This document shows, in pieces, positions 56,685 through 64,000 of a stretch of 64,000 bases of DNA. Position 1 is the stretch's first letter; each line of letters starts with the position of its first letter. Under the pieces are notes generated by a model. The model saw nothing but the letters and a program-made list of their open reading frames with translations, ran no database searches and was not told where the DNA came from. Both the position numbers and the translations under genes were made by a program. Source of the DNA: Akebia trifoliata (lineage: Eukaryota; Streptophyta; Magnoliopsida; Ranunculales; Lardizabalaceae); contig CM030717.1 of NCBI GenBank assembly GCA_017979445.1, forward strand, positions 22,059,288-22,123,287. Direction: 5' to 3'.

Positions 56685-58319
56685 CTAGATATGTTTCAGA
56701 AATCCGGATGAGGTATCTCGAACTGACAAAACTGTAGAAACCACGCTACGCTAGGAAAATATAACCCCAGAAGCTTAGAAATCATTATTTTTCAGACAAA
56801 AAGAAGCTTTACGATAAAAATCACTAAAAAAATATAGAAATACCCCTAACCTTAAAATATCCTTAGAGCCTACGTTACGCTTAGGAAAATCCATTCAAAC
56901 ATATAGAATAACAAATCGAAATCAAATAAATTATCTCACCAATTTTCATAGAATTCGACAAAATTATGAAAATGCCCCCTCCTAAAGTTCACGATCATTT
57001 CACACAAAAAATTTCATAAATAACACAAACCAATATTTCCATTGAATTCCTTATGAAAAATCGATTCTAAAACATCTTAGAACATTGAAAATCGACTTAA
57101 AACGCGAAAAGTCCTCTCCGGGGGAAAAACGGTAATTTCAAAATTTTCATAATTAAAAATTTCAAAATTAATAAATAAAATATTAAATAATTAAAGTGAA
57201 ACATTAGAAAATTTAATTTAAAAATTTAAACTAAAAAAATCGATCAATTAGACTCTCAGGCAAAATTGTTAAGGGTTGCCAAGATATTCATTCAAGGACC
57301 CCTTCCATTTGGGGGTCCAAAGAATTAAAGATATGATAGAGGGGGGTTCTCCAAAAAATTAAAGTCAACTAAGCAAGACTAAAGTCAAGGTATTAAAGTC
57401 AATCAAGTAAGACTAAATTCAAAATTGAAGTCAATTAAGCAAGACTAAAGTCAAAATCTTAAAGTCAATCAAGTAAGACTAAAGTCAAGGTATTAAAGTT
57501 AATCAAATAAGACCAAAAGTCAAAATCCTAATAGAGTTCTAATTAAATAATAACTCTATTTAATAGAGTTCTAACTAAAATATAACTCTATCTAAAATAA
57601 TTTTAATTAAAATACAACTCTACCTAAAACAATTCTAACTAAAATACAACTCTTACTAAAAGAATTCTAATTAAACACTAATTCTATCTAAACAAATCCT
57701 TAAAAAAATCTATAAATAGGAGCCTCCACACCCTATTTTCGTATCAAATCAAAAATCCTAAGAGAAATAGGTCAAAAAGTCCCCCTAGCCTCCCATAAAC
57801 CCTAGTTTTGAAGCCCCGACTCCTTACCTAACACCCATACATCAATTTTAGCTCAAAAAACACCTAGAAGCCCTTCAAAAACACCCCCAAAATTCATAAA
57901 CAAATCCGAAGAATCCAGATCTAAGGAAGGGATACCTCACCTCGGAGATTAGAAATCAGATTCGGAGACAGACTGAAGCAAGGAATACTGAACAAGGAGT
58001 TACTCTGTCAGATCTGAGGGAACGATAAAGTTGTCTTCAGAAAGGTATAATTTTTTAAGGTTTTTATCTAGGATTTTTTTAGCAATGTAATTTATTTGGG
58101 AAATTAGTAGAGACCGACTTTGGCCGGGTGGAGTTGGTGCCTAATACCTTCCAACCCCGTAACGTGATCCCCGGACACTTTTTTTTCTTTCGTAGATTAG
58201 TAATGTTTGCCTTTCTTAGAGTCAGTTTGGTTCCTAGACCTTAATAACTAGGTGGCAACTCCCAAACCTCAAGGGTCAAAAGCGGATCCGCGCACCCCCG
58301 CGGATCGAGGGAGCTTTCA
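56685..58319 (+). repeat. E1 3' LTR, remainder
   Basis: Begins with the second CTAGA and then TATGTTTCAGAAATCCGGAT, exactly where the E1 5' LTR would continue. TATA box at 57711-57719. Ends GAGGGAGCTTTCA. Confidence 0.95.
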
Positions 58320-58980
58320 GTGGGGTTTTACTAAGGGATTTTTTTCTTTTTCTTTTTCTCTAGCTTTTATTTTTTATTGAAAATACCTAACTATTCCCCC
58401 AAATTGCCTTCGTTTATTCTCTAGCTTTCCCCTAGTATATTCACTAGCTTACCCCAATTTTGGGTGGTCAAAGAAACAAGTAGGCTCTAAGTGGTTTGAC
58501 TAAGGGATCTTTTTCTTTTTCTCTCACTTTTTTATTTGAAATACATAGCTATCCCTCCAAACTGCCCTAGTGTATTCTTTGGCATTTCCTAATATATTCA
58601 TTGGCTTGCCCCAATTCTGGGTGGTTAATGAAATGACCAGGCTCTAAGGGGTTTGATTAAGGGATCTTTTTCTTTTTCTTTCACTTTTATTTTTATTGAA
58701 AATACCTAGCTATTCCCCCAAATTTTCCTAGTGTATTTTCTGGCTTGCCCCAATTCTGGGTGGTCAAAAAAATGATCAGGCTCTAAGGGATTTAACTAAG
58801 GGATCTTTTTCTTTTTATTTCATTTTTTTATTAAAAATACTTTGTTATTCCTCCAAATTGCCATAGTGTATTCTCTGGCTTGACCTAGTATATTTATTGG
58901 CTTGCCCCAGTTCTAGGTAGTCAGAAAAAATGACCAGGCTCTAAGGGATTTGACTAAGGGATATTTTGGTAAAAAGAGAA
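58320..58980 (-). repeat. ~160-bp tandem array of E3 3' UTR, right part
   Basis: Continuation of 33860-34341 after the E1 TSD (GTGGG at 58320-58324). 'GGTGGTCA'-type landmarks at 58463, 58620, 58759 and 58916 give spacings of 157, 139 and 157 bp, with T/C-rich tracts between. Confidence 0.88.
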
Positions 58981-59119
58981 GAAAAGAAAAATTGCCTCTC
59001 TTCCTTTTAAGTATCAAATCTTAAGCGTAATATTTTTTAACTGTGCCAACATTTAGTGGCTCAAGAAATACTTTTCCATCCATCCATCTCTATGAGGATT
59101 AGTGTACCTCTAAACATCA
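58981..59119. other. E3 3' UTR start
   Basis: Non-coding sequence between the tandem array and the integrase C-terminus. Confidence 0.5.
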
Positions 59120-60030
59120 CTTTCTTAACTATGAAGGGATCTTCGTAGTTTGGCTTGAACTTGCATCTTGGATCTCTTGAATTGGGATGATCTTCTTCGC
59201 AACCAGATTACCCGACTAAAAGTATCTCGATTTAACCTTCTTGTTGTAAGTTCATGCAATTCGCTTATGATACAATTATCCATGACATATTGCAACGAGT
59301 ATTTTCTCTTTAATTAGGTTTAGCTAGTTATATCGTGTTCTAACTTATTCAACTTTTTCCAACTCTGCTTCCATAAGGACTCTAAGAGAAGGAATTTCTA
59401 CCTCAGTTAGAAGGATTGCCTCCATCACATAGACAAATGAGAATGGCGTTACCCCAATAAAGGTTTTGATTGAGATTTTGTAAGCATGAAGAGCGAAGGG
59501 TGACATTTCATGCAAATCTTTGTAAGTTATTGCCATCTTTTCAATAATCCACTTGATATTCTTGTTAGCTGCTTTCACGACTCCATTCAACTTCGGTCTA
59601 TAAGCCATAGATCTATGGTGCTTTATTGGAAAATCTTTGTAAAGCTTCTTCATGTCTTTGTTTTTCAACTTGAAAGCGTTATCTGATACAATGGCGCTAG
59701 GTAGGCTATATTTGCAAATGATATTCTATTTTTGTAACGTTTGCGTAAGACATAGCTTCCACCCACTTAGTGAGTAGTCGATAGCAATCAAGATGAATAT
59801 GTGACCATTCGATGCTTTAGGATTGACCAGACCAGTGACGTCCATGCCCTAAAGCGGGAAAGGCCATGGTGACGTCATATTGTGGAGTTTATTTGGTGGT
59901 GCATTGATCTTATTGCCATATATCTAACATAAGTGGCATTACTTGACGTGCTGAAAATAGTCATTCTCCATTATAGACTAGTAATAACCCATCCTCATTA
60001 TTTTTCTCGTTAGTATATGTCCATCCATGT
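59120..60030 (-). pseudogene. E3 integrase
   Basis: Minus strand: zinc-finger remainder ('YFQHVK', then 'CHLC') near 60000-59940, then 'GMDVTGLVNPKASNG' with the first catalytic Asp, then 'IVSDNAFKLKNKDMKKL' with the second. An open stretch of 107 codons (59668-59345) follows, with 'HHRSMAYRPKLNGVVKAAN' and 'PFALHAYKISIKT'. Where Ty3 integrases have NGxVEAAN, this copy has NGVVKAAN, so the catalytic Glu is Lys. The C-terminal part to 59120 has stops. Family assignment (Ty3/gypsy, Tat type) is firm; activity is lost. Confidence 0.85.
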
Positions 60031-60039
60031 GAGGATCGC

Positions 60040-60390
60040 GGACCCTCTATGGATAACTTCTATAATACGTTTAGTTTTAAATTATGCTACACACCGAAGA
60101 AAAACCTTGTGATGTGATAGTTTGTAGAGTGTCCCATTGCTTAAAAAGAATTATCCTGCTAATCACTGAATTGTTCTCTTTTCAATTTTTATAGCCTCTA
60201 GAGAGTAGGTTCTATTTTTTGCATCATCTATCTCAATTGGTAAATAATAAGTTTGCTCATCTTGTATCCATATCTCCAAGTCATCAATAGTTGTTTCTTT
60301 AGTGACTCTGCAATAGAAGCCAAGGTTGTAAGTGCTTTTGCAATTTGGTTTTGGCCCTTAGCATGTAATTGAAAATAATTCAAGAGAAAT
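60040..60390 (-). other. E3 pol linker between aRNase H and integrase
   Basis: Decayed frame with many stops. No domain recognised beyond continuity of pol. Confidence 0.4.
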
Positions 60391-60710
60391 TAATGCTTAA
60401 TTCTTCAATATATTCGTGGTATAGCATCATTTTATATTCTCGTATCAACCATTCACCGGTAGTCTAGTAGACAACTAGACTGAAGTCCCCAAATAGATAG
60501 ATCTCATCGACTTCCATCTCTATTGTTGCCTTGAGACCCACTACACATGCCTCATATTTTGCTTGATCGTTTGTGCACTGGAAATGTAGCCTAATTGCTA
60601 TGGGCACCTGTGATCCATCAGGGATCACTAAAACAGTCCCGATATCATTACCCTTCTAATTGACTGCACTATCAAAGTATAATTTCCATCCAGGTTTGTT
60701 TTCATTTTCC
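60390..60710 (-). pseudogene. E3 second (archaeal-type) RNase H domain
   Basis: The minus strand gives 'WKLYFDSAVN', then 'GTVLVIPDGSQVPIAIRLHF', 'CTNDQAKYEACVVGL' and 'EIYLFGDFSLVVY'. This is the pattern of the extra RNase H of Tat elements: FDGA-like start, TNNxAEYEAL-like block, GDSxLV-like block. Its catalytic blocks are altered (FDSA, AKYEA, GDFSLV) and stops interrupt it. The domain fixes the lineage as Tat. Confidence 0.7.
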
Positions 60711-60749
60711 TCTATTTTGTAAAAAAAATGAGTTCATCTAGAAAGTTGG

Positions 60750-61190
60750 TTTTTAATGGTTCATAATCTGTAAAAGGGTGCTCTACTAGATGTTCTATGA
60801 TTGCTTACCCTTGATTGCCTTCTACGTGACATACTCGATATCAAAATTTGATACTAATAATTGCCACTTAGCAGTGTGACCAGTGAGTGCGGCATTTAAA
60901 TGGATCCATCCTAACAATAAGTTCTACTTTATAGCTTAGAAAATAATGGCGTAATCTTTGAAATACCCAAACTAAGGCACCACATGTCTTCTCAAGGGGA
61001 GAATACCTTGCCTCATAATTAGTCAACTTTTTGCTAAGGTAGTATATTGTCCTTTCCTTACAACCCATCTCGTCATGCTGCCCTAATACATACCCCAAGG
61101 ATATTTCAAGTACTGACAGGTACATTAACAGAGGTCTCCTTGGGATAGGGGGAACTAAGACTGTAGGATTCAACATATACTTCTTAACTT
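60750..61190 (-). pseudogene. E3 RNase H (gypsy-type) domain
   Basis: A 102-codon open part (61176-60868) includes 'LLMYLSVLEISLGYVLGQHD', 'TIYYLSKKLTNYEARYSPLE' and 'LVWVFQRLRHYFLSY'. These are the usual Ty3 RT-connection/RNase H blocks (LxLYLS.., YYxSKxL..E.xY..xEK). Confidence 0.82.
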
Positions 61191-61199
61191 CGTCGAATG

Positions 61200-62193
61200 C
61201 TTCCTGATAGTTGTTATTCCATTTTAAAGATTCATTCTTTCTTAAAAATTTGAAAACAGGCTTACAAATTGATGTGAGTTGTGCGATAAACCTGCTAATG
61301 AATTAAATCTTTCCCAAGAAAACTCGTATTTCTGCTTCTATCTCTGATGCTGGCATTTCAATGATTACTCTCACTTTAGTTGGTTCTACTTCAATACCTC
61401 TTCAGTTTATAATGACACCTAGTAACTTCTCTGAAGTTGCCCCAAATACGTACTTTGGAGGATTAAGACTTAAACTAAACTTTTTCAGATGATTTAAAAT
61501 TTTGCGTAGGTTGGCGAGGTGTTTTTATTCCAAATTAGACTTAGCAATCATATCATCCACATAAACCTCCATTTCTTTATGAATCATATCATGCAAAAGA
61601 GCAGTTATGGCTCGCTAATAGGTTTCCCTAACATTTTTGAAACCGAAAAACATAATAGTATAATGAAAAGTACCCCAAGGTGTAATAAATGCGATTTTCT
61701 ATTGGTCTTCTTCTGCCATCTTGATTTGATTGTAACTAGAGAAACCGTCCATAAACAAGAACATGTCATGTCTTACGGTGTTATTGATGATCGTGTCGAT
61801 ATGCGAAAATGGAAAATCATACTTTGGACTAGCTTTGTTCATGTCTTGGTAAACACACACATCCTTACTTTTCCATCTTTCTTCGGTATTGGTACTATGT
61901 TTGCAAGTCATTCTGGATGAGTTGATACTACTAAAAATCTTACTTGAATCTATTTTGTCACCTCGTCTTTGACTTTAAGAGTCCATTTTAATTTCAATTT
62001 TTCGAGTTTCTACTTAATCGACTTTGCATTTAAAAGAATAGGTAGACGGTGTACTACAAGATTAGTGTCAAGTCTCGGCATATCTTGATAGAATCATGCG
62101 AATACATCTTAGTACTGTAAAAGGAATTCAATCATTTTCGTCTTCTAAGTTGGAGTTAGAAGGGATCCAATTTTGATTATTTTTGGGTTATCT
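61200..62193 (-). pseudogene. E3 reverse transcriptase
   Basis: Minus-strand blocks in order: an N-terminal stretch with 'VFAWFYQDMP' near 62100, 'ANIVPIPKKDGKVRMCV' near 61870, 'NKASP' and 'FPFSHIDTIINNT' (61820-61790), 'DMFLFMDGFSSYNQIKMAEE' near 61760-61700, 'MEVYVDDMIAKS' near 61575-61540 (the YVDD catalytic box, intact), then the thumb region. Frameshifts and stops are scattered through it. It is truncated upstream at 62193, so gag and protease are not in this window. Confidence 0.85.
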
Positions 62194-64000
62194 TTATAGA
62201 CACCCAAATTTGGATGGGCCCTCCATGCAAAGTGCTCCAAAATTTATAAAAATTGGAATGGGCCTAATAGCCCAAATCTTCAAAAGAATATTTTTTTTTT
62301 CAAATAAATGGCTTAGGGCCCCTTCCTAAATAGCCCATGGGCCAAAGATCTACCTTACCCCTCCTCTACACCATTAGTACTTCTCAACCCAACACAATCC
62401 TAGTCCAATTCAACTCAACTCACCACCTAAGCCCATTGGACTTAAAACCCAACTCCATACCTATTCAACCAATTACCCAACCATCATCCCAAGCTCAACC
62501 ATTCAACCCAAATCCATAATCACAACCAATCACAAAAGATCATCACAAGGGGACACGTATCACCACATCCTTCACCCTCTCAGAAAATCTACAACCACCA
62601 TCTTATATCTTCATTCTTCTAACCAAAATCTACTTATTTCAACTCACCTAACACGGAACCCAAATTGGTTGAAAGATTCAACCCATTTACATGTCCAACC
62701 ACAAATAGTCTTCCACCACCCCTAATTTATACTTCTTTCACAAACCTCACACCATTCTATCTTTTTTCACATTTACATCCCATTTTACCCCTAAAAGTTA
62801 CTTCCAAAATCCTAAAAAATCTATTTCCCTCTCAAGGCAATTCTCTCCAAGAAATCAGTACTTGAACCTTTCCTAAGTCTTGAAAATCTTTCTCAAGCTT
62901 CTACTCTTATCACTAAACCCCCAAATTCTAAAACACCCTCAACTTCCTCATCACTCAACTTTGATCTTTCCCTCAACTTCTGCAATACATTCCTTCATAA
63001 ATACTTGATTGCTTCCGCGATAAGGATGAAGGTAATGGGCTACATGTAATGAGGCGTTGAAGAGAATGAAGGAGGTGATGGGGCCGATAGGGGCGTTGGT
63101 GCAGAGATAAGGAGAGGTGTTTGAGGTTGTAAAAATGTTATGAATGGGCTGTTAATGGAGGCTATATTGTATGGAGGGAGATGATGGCAGTATGGCTGTA
63201 AAAACGTGATGAGTAGGGCTGTAAAAACATGATGGAAAATGTGATATTTTGGGGCTATAAAAACGTGATGAATGGGCTGTTAATAGAGGCTATATTGCAA
63301 GGATATGGACAGGTGTTTGGGGGCTACAAGGGACTGTGGTGTTGTAGATTTTTTGGGAAGAAAAGGGGCCAAGAAGGGACTGTGGTGTTGCAAATTTTTT
63401 TTTTTTGAAGAAGAGGGTACATCAATGGGCTGTAATGGTTGGAGAAGATGAAGTCAGTGGGGTCCCTCTCCTTTCTTTTTTTTTTTCTTCTTTTCTCTAT
63501 TTTTTCTCTTTATTATTTCCTTGATTGTTGTCAAAAAAACGTCAACCCTTTGTTTCTTTCAAAATGTCAGCCTCCCCTCCCTAGAGAAAGAGATTATCCC
63601 TTTTATAGGCTATTATTTCTATTTTTTTATTATTTCTCTTCTTTTCTTTATTTGTTTCTTTTTTTTTTTTTTTTTTTTTTTTATTCTTTCTTTTATTTGC
63701 TTATTCATTGATCTAACCAAAGATAGAGTACCTCTCTATTTGAGTTTAGAAGGAATGGGACCATGATCCCATGCTTCGCAACCCACGGTACGTTGGTGAT
63801 GAATTTTTTATTTTTAATCTTGATTTTGATTTTGATTACATTCAAATTGCTTAATTATTTTTAATTTTGATTTGATTAAGTTAAAATTTTAATTTGATGG
63901 GTTAATTGTGTTTCACCTTTCAATCTTTATTGGTTGATTGGATTTTAATGTTAATGGGTTGATCAGATTTTAATTTTAATGTTACTCAGTTGATTTAATA
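62194..64000 (+). mobile_element. LTR-like sequence truncating E3 pol
   Basis: At 62192-62202 the pol homology stops and 'TATAGACACCCAAATTTGGA' begins, one base away from the TGTAGACACCC start of related LTRs. Then come pyrimidine-rich sequence, a repeat-rich stretch (63050-63440), T-runs (63656-63682), a possible TATA at 63600 (CTTTTATAGG) and a hairpin-like GGGACCATGATCCC at 63758. No coding region is supported. Its other end lies outside the window. Confidence 0.45.
63050..63440. repeat. Irregular repeats 'GGCTGTAAAAACGTGATGA'
   Basis: Several imperfect copies of GGGCTGTAAAAACGTGATGA and GGGCTGTTAATGGAGGCTAT, plus two copies of 'AAGGGACTGTGGTGTTG' (63328 and 63376). Confidence 0.7.

Larger units (their letters stand above)
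34342..58319 (+). mobile_element. Ty3/gypsy (Tat-type) element E1, non-autonomous
   Basis: 5' LTR 34342-36084, internal region 36085-44671, 3' LTR split into 44672-44776 and 56685-58319 by E2. TSD GTGGG on both sides. Without E2 it is about 12.1 kb. The internal region holds a long leader, fragments of gag/RT and integrase, and a 3' region with tandem arrays; protease, most of RT and RNase H are absent. Its two LTRs differ by several percent by eye, more than the LTRs of E2, which agrees with the nesting order. Confidence 0.92.
22100..62193 (-). mobile_element. Old Tat-lineage Ty3/gypsy element E3, interrupted
   Basis: Minus-strand order from high to low coordinates is: pol (62193-59120), a ~160-bp tandem-repeat array (58980-58320, continuing at 34341-33860 beyond E1), plus-strand PMD/DUF7745-like frames, 66-bp and 40-bp tandem repeats, then a polypurine run and an LTR start at 23800. 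The second, archaeal-type RNase H between RNase H and integrase marks the Tat lineage, which is also known for tandem repeats in the 3' UTR and for extra ORFs, including antisense ones. E1, with E2 inside, accounts for about 24 kb. The 5' end is cut at 62193. Treating everything from 23800 to 62193 as one element is inference from order and orientation. Confidence 0.55.

Noticed and set aside
63439..63766. Phe/Leu-rich frames of 81-90 codons
   Set aside because: They read long T-runs and are low complexity.

Overview
This window looks like plant nuclear DNA, most likely from a eudicot with a repeat-rich genome. It is AT-rich, and every recognisable coding remnant belongs to a plant transposon family or is a piece of a plant gene carried by one. 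I found no intact host gene, rRNA gene, tRNA gene or CRISPR array. The species cannot be named from the sequence alone.

Left third (1-20.9 kb). Decayed retroelement-like sequence is interrupted by a 9.26-kb CACTA (En/Spm-type) element at 3955-13213. The element is a giant near-palindrome: two arms of about 3.1 kb in inverted orientation around a 3.1-kb core. Each arm carries a fragment of two unrelated host genes: a GeBP-like (DUF573) transcription factor, and the 5' end of a chloroplast CbbY-like HAD hydrolase that stops just after the DCDGV motif. The core keeps a TNP1-like (Transposase_24) remnant. On both sides lie pieces of a plant-mobile-domain (PMD)-like reading frame. A 655-bp PIF/Harbinger-type MITE with TTA target-site duplications lies at 18772-19426. 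A dispersed repeat of about 0.87 kb occurs at 1255 and again at 20000.

Middle and right (21-62 kb). At least three Ty3/gypsy elements, apparently of the Tat/Ogre lineage, are nested. The oldest (E3, minus strand) has its pol at 62193-59120, with RT, RNase H, a second archaeal-type RNase H, and an integrase whose catalytic Glu is replaced by Lys. A 3' region follows with tandem repeats and antisense (plus-strand) PMD/DUF7745-like reading frames, then a probable 3' LTR starting at 23800. Element E1 (34342-58319, TSD GTGGG) inserted into a ~160-bp tandem array of E3. Element E2 (44777-56684, TSD CTAGA) then inserted into the 3' LTR of E1. E1 and E2 belong to one family and share an internal deletion that leaves only fragments of gag/RT and integrase, so they look non-autonomous. 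Their 3' regions carry two tandem-repeat arrays (about 51 bp and 34 bp) whose units form short hairpins with matched base changes in the two stem arms.

Other events. A 1.28-kb segment of the PMD gene is duplicated on either side of a solo LTR (28552-29778), as expected from ectopic recombination between two LTR insertions. The LTR of E2 has a telobox (AAACCCTAA) cluster just upstream of its TATA box. At 62194 the E3 pol is cut by another LTR-like sequence that runs to the end of the window.

Working relationships are those of parasites within parasites. No pathway of host genes is present. The most biologically active possibilities are RNA-level: hairpin RNA from the CACTA palindrome that could feed small-RNA silencing of its two host source genes, and structured 3' UTR arrays in the retroelements.
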